In this document: piece after piece, positions 36,030 to 49,060 of the stretch | Position numbering within the stretch: the first letter of the stretch is position 1 | How the letters are laid out: the number at the start of each line of letters is the position of its first letter | Translations under genes and position numbers: made by a program | Assembly (NCBI GenBank): GCA_026874595.1 | Contig: CM049314.1 | Coordinates: forward strand, 64,202,800-64,266,799 | DNA length: 64,000 nucleotides | From: Sipunculus nudus | Lineage: Eukaryota; Annelida; Sipuncula; Golfingiida; Sipunculidae | Direction: 5' to 3' | Notes under the pieces: model-generated | Database searches by the model: none | What the model saw: the letters and a program-made list of their open reading frames with translations, nothing else | What the model was told of the DNA's origin: nothing

Positions 36030-36682
36030 CTAGCCACGCCCCGGTCATTATGCAGACCCCTGTGGCGACAATACACCCCAGCAGTATATATTTCTTATAT
36101 TTGGTTGCTCTAAAAATTGGTACAAGGTTTAGGTGTGCCCAATGCTTTACGGTTAATTATTTGAAAAGAATGTAGGTACAGGTCAGGGAAGAGTGATCAA
36201 CAGTTAAATCATTATGTTGTTCCTGAGATATAATTGTAAAACAGTTAAATTAGTAGCATGACACACTCTGTCGTCTTGTTATTGAGAACCCTGAATTCGC
36301 GGCAAGTGAAGTGTCAAGTGGTATCTCCTAGTTAAATATGGCACCGACACTTGATTTGGATTAGGAATATCTAGATATGGGCATGTGAACAGGTCCACAG
36401 AACAAGCTTCATTTTTCACTACCCGCCAAAACCTTGTATCACTTGTTTCAATTAATGCAGATGGGATATTTATACTACCTCCGCTTCTCATATAATGTCT
36501 CATTTACAATGCTAGGACTGGTAGAAAAAAACTTATGTCAGGCCAAAACCTATTCAGTATTCTCCACTAGAAATTCTGATAGGCTGGTGGTAAGCGCAGT
36601 CGAACCAGGCCTTGTGCTAACCTGTTGCGCGTAAAGCATTTTTATTGTCTGATTAAAAATTCAATCTGCATGGTTTTTTTTT

Positions 36683-36886
36683 ATGCATGTAAGAACATTG
36701 AGAGCAAGAGGAAGGGCATGTATAATTTGTTTGTATGAGCTGTCAAACGAACATCGAATAGAATGCAAATATGGAAATTTATTGTATCAGCCACACTTAA
36801 AAACCAGATGTTATGACAGCACATTGAGTGAATATACCTTCCTAGGAGCCACAGTCAGGATATGTGACCAGCGCTCGCACAACTAA
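36683..36886 (+). CDS. Hypothetical 67-codon frame, unit 2 counterpart of 27808-28227
   Basis: Shares its first 62 codons with the unit 1 frame, then reads into 'gaccagcgctcgcac' because unit 2 lacks the following ~460 bp. No domain is recognised. Confidence 0.15.
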   Translation: MHVRTLRARGRACIICLYELSNEHRIECKYGNLLYQPHLKTRCYDSTLSEYTFLGATVRICDQRSHN

Positions 36887-38483
36887 CTGAGTGACCGTGT
36901 TTGTCTGCTATGACGTCAAACGTCGTGCCAGCCCGGCTGCTGCGTGCTGCAGCGCTGAGCTCGGCAGATTCCGTGAACAGCGTGATCTCTCCAATATATT
37001 TTGGTTTTATCATTAGTTTTCTAATAAATAATGTCGGAATTCATGTATCAAATGTTAATTTAAGATATATACTACTAGAATAGCGACTTTTTGTGATTTT
37101 TGGCCAAATCGTTTCATTTGAGCTTTAAGATGTCCTTCGATATAGGTATGTACTTCAAAGGAAGGACGGTCGTCCTTAAATAGAAGTCAGAACCCACAGC
37201 CTTCGTGTTGCAAACTTGCGATTACTTTATCCGGATTTTCTCCATATTAAGTCAATGTTTATTGGTCAGTTTTTGCTCAGAGCCACTGCCAATGAATCGG
37301 GCAACTAGATTCGATGCCAGTTGACAAGAACGCATATTGCACATAGTGGCCGATACGAGACAATCTTTGACGAAGTTCTTTGCAAGTTTATAATCGAGCT
37401 ATTATTAGCGTATTATCACACGGGCAACATCAACTTTATGTTAGAATGAATAATTAATTACTATTTTAAAGGAATTCGGATAGTTAATTAAGATTTTATC
37501 GTCGATTTTAAAGCAATCCTTGTTATCCATTGTTTGTAAGTTGTGTATATTCGCGTACTAAAATCGAAATGCGCAAGCATGCTGTGAAAACGATTAAAAA
37601 TATGTAAAAATATAAATAAAGATATAGCTGTCAGATATTTTGTGGAAATTATTTATTTTGTGTATCTAATAAACTTAATAATACTATTAGTATATAATGT
37701 TGATATGTTACATGTAGGCCTATACCGGTGCATGGTGCAGTGTTTATGTGCAAGACGCACGTGTGTTTGCAAAATGTCATTTCTGGTTGTTTATTCAATT
37801 TAGTTATAAATGATATATGATAAAAAAAATCTTGTATATTTAAAAAAATAAAACTGTATATATGAATTAATGTACCCACGCAGGAAATTTGTAATAAAAA
37901 TACATTTATTTTCTACATCTGTTAAAAATCGAATTACATGCCATCACAATGTCCATGGTAGACATTCACAAGTTAAAACTTAGGTGTTTTTAACCAAGTC
38001 ATATAGATATGTTTTCTTAAATGTCTAATTTTGTTGAGTAACCATGGCATAATTTTAGGCTGGTGTTTCAACGAAAATAAATGCACCAAAATTCAACAAT
38101 GAAATAAATTGATGATCATCTAACTTACGCTCCCCACCACTCTGTCTGCGCGCACACATATAAATATATTTATATACTTTTTTTATTTGTAATGGGTTAT
38201 ATCTATTCTGCAGGAACAGATGATAACAGCTATTCATCTTTACAGCTGTGGTCCGGCAGCAAACTTTGGTGTGCAATTTTTGCATGCCTCCGGTCTTCCG
38301 ATGAACTCCAGTTAACACTTCAGATCTTTTAAATCACTGTCATTCATCATACATTTAATCCATTTGTGTTGTGTTTATCATATTTTTATGTTTCTGACAA
38401 TAAAACAAAACATCACTGTGAAGAGGTTCAGTTGATTTTAATTCATTATTTCAGGTGTTTATATATCACATGATTCAACAAGG
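36887..38483. other. Unit 2 low-copy stretch
   Basis: Counterpart of 28449-30082; nothing recognisable beyond the shared TGACGTCA near 36911. Confidence 0.4.
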
Positions 38484-41400
38484 GACCCATGGGTCAGGGC
38501 GCTCAGCTGATCGTGATTGGACTATAAATGTTTCTCCTCTGTAATACTATATCGAGTCGATAAAGCTTATGAATATCATGGACAGGTTGGGCTATTATAA
38601 AGGAATGTAAAGTAATATGTGAGTAAATGATAAATGAAATTACCTAATGGATTAATAGAGTAAAATATAGTGGTTTACTTCTTATCTATTTAGGAGGGGT
38701 TGAAAATTGTGAAATATTTGAGCAAATATGAATGCAATGACAGCTGTAATAAGCAGTAGTAGAATGATGATAAGGCTATTTGTTGAAGGATCTAAAGTGT
38801 ATGGTAGTCTGCAAGCTTTCAATTTGACAGATATGATGTTATGATTAACTATGCTGATGAAGTGATTCATGAATTTGTGACTGTATAAAACAATATCTCT
38901 TTAGTCTTGACAAGGTACATTATTGTGATGCCCACTATGTCTACTATTCCACAATATTGACATAATTTCTGGCATGTACATAGGTACCTATGGACGGATA
39001 GTTAAACAAAATATTAAAGTATGAATATATCCGATTCATCTTGTTCTAGCTTACTGAGGCTGACTTTGGGATGGGGTTCAGAGAAGGGAAAAGTGAGGGC
39101 AGCACGAAGGTGGATGTAGAAATAATCTATTGTAATGTTTTTCATTTATTTAAGAATATGAAAAGCTAAGAGGAAATAGGCCCTCCTACTTGGTTATAGT
39201 AAAGTTCTTAATATATCATTGCAAACTAATACTCTGTCAAGACTGTCATGAAGAAAAACAGTAACAGTTTTGAGATACTGTGATGCATATGAAAAATTAC
39301 AGATGGACAGGCAAGTGGACAGAATGGACTAATACCTTTATTTCATTTTCAAGGGAATAATGCATTTAAGTTTATATATAAGCCTATTTTTTTAAGCATA
39401 TCCACTTTTTCCATTTAGAAGTTTTTATCGGAATCCTTTTTTTTATTTACAAATTTTATAAATTTTTAATAAAAAAAAACTGAAAATATAAGTTAAAATA
39501 TTAGAATTGTTGCAAAAGTTGCAATCATCATATATCCAGAGGGTAGATCATATTGGGTCATATTATGCATACACTTATGTTTTATTATTTTTTTATCATA
39601 AATGTTTAAAGTGAATTTAAAAAAAATTAAGAATATTCCTTGAATCACTATTTAAAAAGTTTTGCACATTGGAGTTTATAGTACATGCTTAATTTTATTC
39701 ACCAAAATAAAATGATTCAGTAAATTTGATAAAATAAAACATCTTTTCAAATAAAGTATACACACTGTTGGTTGAATGAGGGACAAACAATATCATTGTG
39801 CTAATAACTATCCGAGTTTTAATGTATTACTGGAATTAAGTCAATTTCACACCTGAAGTTTTTACTCTTCTGAAGTAAGGAATTACTTATCTGATGAACA
39901 TCCACACTTTCATAGCAATACATTACTTTGTGGACACAATTAAATGTACACTTTAATCATTGTAACCCTGGTGGTACAATACAAAATCTTAAATGTAGCA
40001 TAGCCTAGAATAAGAATGAATCAAATACAGAAAATAATAACATTCATCTAGTTTATGCACCATCTGGGAGGGGGGGGGGGAGTGCAGGGCAGAGGGGAAG
40101 CCTGCTGGTAGTGGCCAAGCTGAGCCATGGCAAGCTGCCTGGGGTGGGTTACATAAGGCAAGATGTAAACAACACTTGACATGGTGTATGAAAACGTGAA
40201 TAAAAGCTATTTTTTCCAATCAATTTCTTTGAAATTTCAGATCTTTCAAAGATTAAATCTTTATGTATATATGCTGTGACAATTAAATCAACAGTGCCAA
40301 AGTTGGACAAAAATTTAAGGTATTGATTTTTTATTTATGCTAATAACTTGAAAAATTTGCAAAATTCAGATCTAATTTTGAGTAAACAATTGAATCTTGA
40401 TTAAATAAAGTTATATTCCTGAATAAAAAGTCTCTAGGTGCAGAAATTGTCATGTTAGGTGAGTATATATATTTCCTGATTTTTAAAAAATTGCATTATA
40501 TTTTTGCCCATAACTTCAAAATAATACCGAATACTGACCTAATATTTTGTATGTTCATAAAAAGTATGAAAGAATGTGAATACTAAATATGATCAAAAAC
40601 AGATCAGTGGTTTTGATATTAGGCAGCCTTGAAGTGTAACAATGGCTTTTTTTTCATGGAACACGGAGGTTTTTCCTTAATATCTCGAAGGAAGTCCTAA
40701 TGACCCAATTTTCGGTATTGTAGGAGATTTCGGGGACATCAAAAATTATGCATACAGCCTGGGGAGCATAGAGATGTGCACTGAATGACCTACAGTCATC
40801 AAAGTGGACTGCTTGACAATATAAGGGAATACAACAAAAGCCTCCAAATAATTCAATAACTAGCCTAATTTTGCAGTTTTTATTTTCAAATTTTAGATTT
40901 TAACAGATTAAATCCTTATGTGTACATGCTGAGAAAATTAAATCCACAGTACGTACAGAAAAAGAACGTGCCGTGGCCAGAGTTGGGCAAAATTTAAGGT
41001 ACCAATTTCATATTTTTGCCAATAATTAAAAAAAATTAAACAGATTTTGATCTAATTTTTGGTATACAATTAAATTTTGATTAATTAAAGTTGTATTACT
41101 GAAAAAAGTCCCTACCTTTAACACTTTTGGTCTTAAGTGACCAAATATTTTTCCTGATTTTTTTACAAAGTCCATTATGTTTGGGCCAAAAATTTTTTAA
41201 ATTGAATAATACTAACTTAATTTAGGGCACGTACATAGGAACTAAATAGAGGAATATTTATGGTAAATATGAAGAAAACCAGATGAGTGGTTTTGATATT
41301 AGGCAGTCCTGAAGTGTAAAAATAAATTTCTAATAAAAAAATTGAGTTTTTTCCTTAATATCTCAAAGGAACGAAGTCCTATTGACCCAATTTTCGGGAT

Positions 41401-41566
41401 GGTACGAGATTTTAGGGACATCTAACTGTATGCCGAATTTCAGATTCGTAGGTCGAAACGTGCCAGTCTTACGGACGGACGGACGGACGGCAAGACAGAC
41501 AGACGGACGGACGACGGACAATAGACCACGACTATAGCTCAGATGACTTATAGTCAGCTGAGCTAA
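38484..41566 (+). mobile_element. Pearl/HINE-like element, 3.1-kb type, copy C (unit 2)
   Basis: Same flanks as copy B ('cacatgattcaacaa'), confirming descent by duplication. The 5' terminus is GACCCATGGGTC with 'agggcgctcagctga'; the 3' end has an ACGG tract at 41470-41517 and the hairpin. There is no MITE. Confidence 0.7.
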
Positions 41567-43110
41567 AAATTAAACAAGATGTGTCATCATCTGTCTTTAT
41601 TAGTTCTGGAATAAAAAAGACATATGAATAATGATTTTTATGAATGTATTTATATAATTTTAGGTCTTCTATGAATGAACATTGCATAAATCAAATGTTG
41701 CCATTTTTAATCAGGTTTTGATTCATTACACAGAAGTCTAGTAAATTACCGTTTATTTTAAAATATACATAAAAATCGCTCTAAGAAAGAATTTAAGAAA
41801 GCCCTTATCCAGTTTAATCTGCCGTGGAGCCTTTGTGCATCACATGATGTTCTCATTTTGCTGTTAAAGTTTAATTCTTAAGTCGAATTCTTCAGCGGAA
41901 CTTGTATAAATACAATGAACTAATCCTTTTATTCATGTGGAATTGAACACAAAGACACTTTTTGTAAAAATAAAAATGCTATTTCAATTCTTGGTATAGT
42001 CATACTTGCATTATTTTATAGGCGCACTTCAAAATGAAATATATCCTGATATTTATTCGTTTAATTATGACACGAATGATTTCTATATGAAATCCATATG
42101 TTAATATGAGCGTCTGGGGATTTCCTTTCACTGTTATTGGAAGGAGAACATACTTTTGGTAAGTTATCTAGAGGCGTACTTCGATTTTAGCACGCGACTA
42201 TATACAACTTACAAGCAATGCAGAAACAGTGGATTGCTTAAAATCGGCAAAAAACGCTGTACATCACCGGTAGGCCTACATATATAAGTTATATATTTAT
42301 AATATTATTGGATTTATTAAATACACAAAAAAGTAATTTCCCCGAAATATACCTAGCAGCCAGATCTTAATATATATATTTTTACATAATTTGTACGCGG
42401 GTGTTCAATTTTTATCGTTTTTTAAGGCATGCTTGCAGGATGTTATAGAGGTGTACATGTGTGTTAAGTACGCGACTAAATACAAATTACAAGCAATGGG
42501 AAACCGTGAATTGTTTTTAAATTGGCAATATAATTTTAATAAACTATCCGAATTTCGTTAAGATAGTAATCAGTTCTTCATTCAAACATAAAATTGATGT
42601 TGCCTGTGTGATAATACGCTGACAATGGCTCAATTTTAACGTAGTGTGAAGGCTAAGAACAAAACGGAACGAGCTAATGGCCACTCCCTGCTTGCTCGCC
42701 CCACGCGAACAAAGTTGACCCATTTCTTCAAACGTTCTGGCTGGCTCAAAGGAAACCTTGTAAACTCACACCATCACGGTTTGAGTTACTGCAGCCACGC
42801 ACGACACAATTATTTGCCATTAACTATTAACGATCGAATGCAATACAGAAAACGGTACACTTATAGTCATGAATTCACACGTCGCTTTGTTATGACCGAC
42901 TGCCGTTCCTGAGCTGACGTCATTCCGAATATTCACGGAACCGATCATTGCCGAACGCGGGCAGGGTAAAACCAAGCATCTTAGTGCTCTTATTAGATGC
43001 GGTTTTAATTACTTTAGACCAGTAGTAACGACTACACACAGAGCCAAAAGTTACAAAAAAAAATTCATTTACGGTATAATATAATCAAATTGCAGTTTTA
43101 TTTACGCTGG
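41567..43110. other. Unit 2 low-copy stretch next to the zinc-finger gene
   Basis: Counterpart of 33747-35264, with the same GC-richer island near 42640-42960. The 88-codon plus-strand frame at 42646-42912 is interrupted in unit 1 and has no domain, so it is not called. Confidence 0.4.
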
Positions 43111-43124
43111 TCATATCCTTCAAC

Positions 43125-43496
43125 CACAGTTCTCAAAGGTAAAAGGCTTTACTCCTGTTTGGGTCCTCATATGTAGAATAAGAGTAAACTTCACTGATCT
43201 GTCCCAGCTGAGGCACTGATATTGCGAATCAGATCACTCTAACTTGAGTTGAATTAGACCATTCTTGCTTGGGAAGGCTTTTCCACAGTTCTGACATTTA
43301 AAATGGCTCTTCTCCTGTGGGGGTTTTCACATGTTGAATAAAAGTAAATTTCACTTATTTGCCCATGTGTGTTTTTGACATGTTGAATTAGACCACTCTT
43401 GCTTGAGAAGGCTTTTCAACAGTCCTCACATTTAAATGGCTTTTCTCCTGTGTGAGATCTTATATGTTGAGTATGAACACTCTTTGTTGAAAACGC
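43125..43496 (-). pseudogene. Decayed 3' zinc-finger repeats
   Basis: Downstream of the stop codon the minus strand still reads as broken fingers. Linkers such as 'cacaggagaaaagcc' and pieces such as 'gtcaaaaacacac' recur at about 84-bp spacing, with premature stops (for instance in place of the residue after the Cys pair) and frameshifts. At least three to four fingers were lost. The end at about 43125 coincides with the right breakpoint of the tandem duplication. Confidence 0.75.
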
Positions 43497-44858
43497 TTAA
43501 CCATATTCCTCACATTTGAATGGCTTTTCTCCTGTGTGGGTCCTGTTATGTTGATTTAGACGACCTTTTTGTGAAAACGCTTTACCACAGTCCTCGCATT
43601 TATATGGCTTTTCTCCTGTGTGGGTCCTGATGTGCTGAATGAGATAAAACTTATTTGTGAAAGCTTTATCACAGTACTCACACTTAAATGGCTTTTCTCT
43701 TGTGTGGGTCCTAATATGTTCATTAAGATGACTCCTTTGTGAGAAAGCTTTATTGCAGTCCTTACATTTAAATGGCTTTTCTCCTGTGTGAGACCTTATA
43801 TGTTGATTAAGATGACTCTTTTGTGAAAACACTTTACTGCAGACCTCGCATTTAAATGGTTTTTCTCCTGTGTGGGTTCTGATGTGCTGAATGAGACAAA
43901 ACTTATTTGAGAAAGCTTTTCCACAGTCCTCACATTTATATGGCTTTTCTCCTGTGTGAGACCTTACATGTTGATCGAGTGTATACCTTTGTGAGAAAGC
44001 TTTACCACAGTCCACACATTTAAAAGGCTTTTCTCTTGCGTGTTTTTTGACATGTTGAATAAGACCACTGCTTGTTGAGAAGGCTCTGCCACAGTCCTCA
44101 CATTTAAAACGCTTTTCTCCTGTGTGGATCCTGACATGTTTATTAAGATGACTCCTTCGTGAGAAAGCCTTACCACAGTCCTCACATTTAAATGGCTTTT
44201 CTCCTGAGTGGGTCCTGATATGTTCATTAAGATTACTCCTTTGTGAGAAAGCTTTATTGCAGTCCTTACATTTAAATGGCTTTTCTCCTGTGTGGGTCCT
44301 GATATGTTGATTAAGACTACTCCATTGTGAGAAAGCTTTACCACAGTCCTCACATTTAAATGGCTTTTCTCCTGTGTGGGTCCTAATATGTTCATTAAGA
44401 TGACTCCTTTTTGAGAAAGCTCTACCACAGTCCTCACATTTAAATGGCTTTTCTCCTGTGTGGGTCCTAATATGTTCATTAAGATGACTCCTTTTTGAGA
44501 AAGCTGTACCACAGTCCTCACATTTAAATGGCTTTTCTCCTGTGTGGGTCCTAATATGTTCATTAAGATTACTCCTTTGTGAGAAAGCTTTACCATAGTC
44601 CTGACATTTTAAAGTTGTTTTCTTTTTGTGTGTCCTGACATGTTGAATCAGACGATTCTTTTTTGAGAAATCTTCACAACAATCCTCACACTTTTCTCCT
44701 CTGGGAGTCCCGACATGTTGAGTAAGATGACTCTTTTGTGAGAAAGCTTTACCACAATCCTCGCATTTAAGTGGCTTAAATCCTGTGTGGATTTTATAAA
44801 GCTGAATAAGCAACTTTTTTGTACCTATTTCAGACATGATGTGGAGTTTAGGTGCCAT
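43497..44858 (-). CDS. C2H2 zinc-finger protein, 453 residues, poly-finger
   Basis: A likely nuclear DNA-binding protein made almost only of C2H2 fingers joined by TGEKPFKC-type linkers. Of 15 recognisable fingers, 13 keep all four zinc ligands (the second and the fourth to fifteenth). Finger 1 lacks the last His and finger 3 has Tyr for the second Cys. Base-contact residues (-1,2,3,6) run, from finger 4: KSHE, KSHE, QSSQ, QSNE, RSHK, TSGQ, QYTQ, NFCQ, QSHQ, QSHE, NFYQ, QGRQ. The frame ends inside a sixteenth finger after FKCEEYG, and decayed fingers follow. The first Met lies in a degraded upstream finger, so the true N terminus and any upstream exon are unknown. No KRAB, SCAN or BTB domain is visible. 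It may be a live gene shortened at both ends or a recently dying one. Confidence 0.85.
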   Translation of the reverse strand: MAPKLHIMSEIGTKKLLIQLYKIHTGFKPLKCEDCGKAFSQKSHLTQHVGTPRGEKCEDCCEDFSKKNRLIQHVRTHKKKTTLKCQDYGKAFSQRSNLNEHIRTHTGEKPFKCEDCGTAFSKRSHLNEHIRTHTGEKPFKCEDCGRAFSKRSHLNEHIRTHTGEKPFKCEDCGKAFSQWSSLNQHIRTHTGEKPFKCKDCNKAFSQRSNLNEHIRTHSGEKPFKCEDCGKAFSRRSHLNKHVRIHTGEKRFKCEDCGRAFSTSSGLIQHVKKHAREKPFKCVDCGKAFSQRYTLDQHVRSHTGEKPYKCEDCGKAFSNKFCLIQHIRTHTGEKPFKCEVCSKVFSQKSHLNQHIRSHTGEKPFKCKDCNKAFSQRSHLNEHIRTHTREKPFKCEYCDKAFTNKFYLIQHIRTHTGEKPYKCEDCGKAFSQKGRLNQHNRTHTGEKPFKCEEYG

Positions 44859-45205
44859 CTGGTGTAAACCTCTTTTTCTATTTTCATTTATATCATGTGT
44901 TCACAAGAGCACGTCTTTGATCGAGTTTTATGAATATTGTTCCTGTCTCTTGAACCACATTTAAAAATGTGTTCATGTGAAGGTCAGGTGGTTAATTGGC
45001 TTTCACCAAAGAAATATCCTAATGTATATTCATCTTCCCATTGTCATTCTACAATAAAATAGATATAAGGTATAAAGGTAGGCAAAGCATATAAATATTG
45101 TAACTGAAAAACATGTAGAAATGCAAAAAAAAAATTAAAGAGTTGGCCACCGAATTTGTGCAGCATTTAAAGCTATTACATTCGGGCTGATTGTAACAAA
45201 CAAGG
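44859..45205. other. Upstream side of the zinc-finger frame
   Basis: AT-rich; no TATA box or clear upstream exon was found. The bases before the Met read 'gaggtttacaccag' on the minus strand, an AG with only a poor pyrimidine tract. Confidence 0.4.
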
Positions 45206-48200
45206 GACCTATGGGTCACGACGCTCAGCTGTTATATATGATAAAAAAATATTATTTAGAAATGAGGTACATGCTGGTTTTGTGTGGTAATAAATATAAG
45301 CTGTATTATGAGTTGTTGTTGTTTAGCTTATGTATGATTTTGAAAGTTCCTTTTGAGACAGGGAAGAGGATTGATTTCATTTATTTTATTAACAAATGGA
45401 GTACTATTGTCACATAGATTTTGACTTGGCCATATAACTTATAAGCAGAACATATAATATAAGAGTTTAACTATTTATTAAAAAAATTACAAATATTGTC
45501 CCAAATATAATTTTTATTAAAAATAATAAGAGAATCATATGATTTTTTAAAATGAAATATAACTGAAATGATTATTAAAACAATATTAAAGAATATATTC
45601 ATGAATGCATTCATGAATACATTTTGAAAGTATTTGCACGAGTATTCATATATTTCATTTATACCTGAATCCCCATTCTTTATGCAAGAAATTTTATAAT
45701 GGAGTACATAATCATATTCGTATTTAAATACAATTACAAAGTATTCACACCATGTCTCGTATTTATTCAGTTTTCACCAAACAATGATGTTGAGAATCCA
45801 GAATATACAAAATTAACACATTTAAATAATGATCATAAGTACCTGGTTTTATGGCTTTTATTTATATTAAAAAATAACTGTAAAAAATCATTTTGGACTA
45901 ATTTCACATCAATGTACACACTAGACACAGTAGGAATCTAGATTAATATTATCAACTGCATCTTTGTCTATCATTAATTTCCTTCATATGATCCCTAATG
46001 ATTAGTAATGAATAATATGATTTACTTCTTTATCATTAAAATTGAACTGAAAAATGCCATAGGTGACTGCATGGTGTTATTTGGAATACGTGACATTCTT
46101 ATCTCGAAGGAATTAAGTCCTAGTGACCAAATTCTTGGCATGTAGGGGATTTTGGAGAAATCTAACTGTATGCCAAATTTAAGGAACTTAGAGCTGAAGC
46201 TCGTGAGCTGAGCTCTAGCAAACTGCATAACACTAAAAATATGTGACATGGTGCTTGAAAACTTAAATAAAATCTACAGTTTTTGATCAACTGGTTTCAA
46301 ATTTTTGGTGTTAACAGATGAAATGCCAACAAAAAACAAGCTGTGAAAATTAAATCCACAGTACTTACAGGAAAAAAAACGTGCCATGGTCAAAGTTGGG
46401 CAAAATTTAAGGTACCAATTTTTTATTTTTATTAATATTTTTAAAAATTTAAAAGGTTTTCATCTAATTTTGTGTATACAATTTAATTTTGATTAATTAA
46501 AGTTATATTACTGGAAAAAAGGTCCATAGCTTTAACGTTTTTTGTGTTAAGTGATCAAATATCTTTCCTGATTTTTTACAAAATGCATTATGTTTGGGCA
46601 CATAACTTTTTAAAATTAAATAATACAGACATAATTTCTGGCATGTACATAGGAACTATATAGAGGAATATTTATGGTAAATATGAGGAAAAACAGATAG
46701 GTGGTTTTGATATTAGGCAGTCCTGAAGTGTGAAAATAGGTTTCAAATAAAAAATTGAGGTTTTTCCTTAATTTCTCAAAGGAACGAAGTTGCAAAGACC
46801 CAGTTTTCGGCTTGGTAGGAGATCTTGGGGACATCTAACATTATGCCGAATTTTGGATTCCTAGGTCTGGACTAATACCTTTATTTCACATTCAAGGGAA
46901 TAATACATTTAAGTTTATATATTATTTAAGCATATCCACTTTTTCCATTAAAATAGTTTTTATCTGATTAATTTTTTTTTATTTACAAGTTTTATACATT
47001 TGTATTAAAAAACATTGAAAATATAAGTTAAAATATTAGAATTCTTAGTTGCAATCATTATACATCCAGAGTGTAGCTCGTATTGGGTCATATTATGCAT
47101 TCACATATATTTTTTTAATTTTTAAATCACAATTTTTTAAACTGAATTTAAAATAAAATAATGCCACAACATGGCATCTGCAAGATTATTCCTTGAATCA
47201 CTATTAAAAGTTTTGCACATTGGAGTTTTCAGTACATGCTTAATCTTATTTACCAAAATAAAATATGATTCTGTAAATTTTGTAAAATAAAAACATCTTT
47301 TCAAATAAAGTATACACACTGTTGGTTGAATGAGGGAAAAACAATATCATAATGCTAATTAAAATCTAAGCTTTAATTTATTCCTGGAATTAATAGTCAA
47401 TTTCTCACCTGGTGAAGTTTTTACTCTTCTCAAGGAAGGAATTACTTATCTGATGAACATCCACACTTTCATAGCAATACACCACTTTGTGGACACAATT
47501 AAATGTGCACTTTAATCATTGTAACCCTGGTGGTAAATACAAAATCTAAAATGTAGCATAGCCAAGAATAAAATGAAATACAGAAAATTATAACATTCAT
47601 CTAGTTAATGCATCATCTAGGGGGGGTGCAGGGCAGAGGGGAAGCCTGCTAGTAGTGGCCCAGCTGAGCAAAGACAAGCTGCCTGGGGTGGGTTACATAC
47701 TTTGAAATTTCAGATTTTAAAAGATTAAATCTTTATGTATATATGCTGTGAAAATTAAATCAACAGTGCTTACAGAAAAAAAAAACATGCCATTGCCAAA
47801 GTTGGACAAAATTTAGGGTATTGATTTTTTATTTAAGCTAATAACTTGAAAAATTTGCAAAATTCAGATCTAATTTTGGGTAAACAATCGAATCTTGATT
47901 AAATAAAGTTATATTCCTGACAAAAAGTCTCCAGCTTCAGCAATTCTCATCTTAGGTGAGTAAATATATTTCTTGATTTTTAAAAAAGTGCATTATGTTT
48001 GGGCCCATAACTTAAAAAAAAATACACAATACTGACATCATTTCTGGCATGTGCATAGCGAATGTATAGAAAAATATGTATATTATATATGATCAAAGTC
48101 AGATCAGTGGTTTTGATATTAGGCAGTCTTAAAGTGTAACAATGGGTTTTTAATGGAAAAATGAAGTTTTTCATTGATATCTGAAGGAATGAAGGAATTA

Positions 48201-49060
48201 AGTCCTAGTGACCAAATTCTTGGCATGTAGGGGATTTTGGAGAAATCTAACTGTATGCCAAATTTAAGGAACTTAGAGCTGAAGCTCGTGAGCTGAGCTC
48301 TAGCAAACTGCATAACACTAGCAATATGTGACATGGTGCTTGAAAACTTAAATAAAATCTACAGTTTTTGATCAACTGGTTTCAAATTTTTGGTGTTAAC
48401 AGTTGAAATGCTAACAAAAACAAGCTGTGAAAATTAAATCCACAGCAGTTACAGCAAAAAAACGTGCCATGGTCAAAGTTGGGCAAAATTTAAGGTACCA
48501 AATTTTTATTTTTGCTAATATTTTAAAAGATTTAAAAGATTTTGATCTAATTTTGGGTATACAATTTAATTTTGATTAATAAAAGTAATATTACTGGAAA
48601 AAAAGTGCTTAGCTTTAACAAGTTTTGTGTTAAGTGATAAAATTTCTTTCCTGATTATTTACAAAATGCATTATGTTTGGGCCCATAACTTTTTTAAATT
48701 ATATAATACAGACCTAATTTCTGGCATGTACATAGGAATTATATAGAGGATTATTTATAGGAAATATGAGGAAAAACAGATGAGTGGTTTTGATATTAGG
48801 CAGTCCTGAAGTGTGAAAATAGGTTTTTAATAAAAAATTGAGGTTTTTCCTTAATTTCTCAAAGGAATGAAGTCTCAAAGACCCAGTTTTCGGCTTGGTA
48901 GGAGATCTTGGGGACATCTAACAGTATGCTGAATTTTGGATTCCTAGGTCTTACGGTTTCAAAACGTGCCACATCTACGGACGGACGGACGGACAGACGG
49001 ACGGACGACGGACAATGGACCACGCCTATAGCTCAGATGACTTATAGTCAGCTGAGCTAA
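45206..49060 (+). mobile_element. Pearl/HINE-like composite element (45.2-kb type)
   Basis: The 5' end GACCTATGGGTC with 'acgctcagctgtta' is followed by a body that matches 19640-20540 and then 21350-22190. A ~760-bp stretch is present twice (46096-46862 and about 48183-48957), separated by sequence that matches 23990-25420. The 3' end is an ACGG tract (48978-49014) and the hairpin. It serves as the uninterrupted reference for the element at 17291. Confidence 0.65.

Larger units (their letters stand above)
35286..43125. repeat. Tandem duplication, unit 2 (7.8 kb)
   Basis: Collinear with unit 1 from 'tgcaagtttac' to the zinc-finger tail. It lacks the MITE, the stacked 3' end and the ~460-bp segment. 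The junction between units (about 35266-35290) joins the decayed zinc-finger tail to the start of unit 2. Confidence 0.85.

Noticed and set aside
42646-42912. 88-codon plus-strand frame in unit 2
   Set aside because: The unit 1 copy is broken by an indel and no domain is present.
43964-44596. 210-codon frame overlapping the zinc-finger gene on the same strand
   Set aside because: It is the zinc-finger repeat read in another frame; its periodic peptide mirrors the 84-bp unit.
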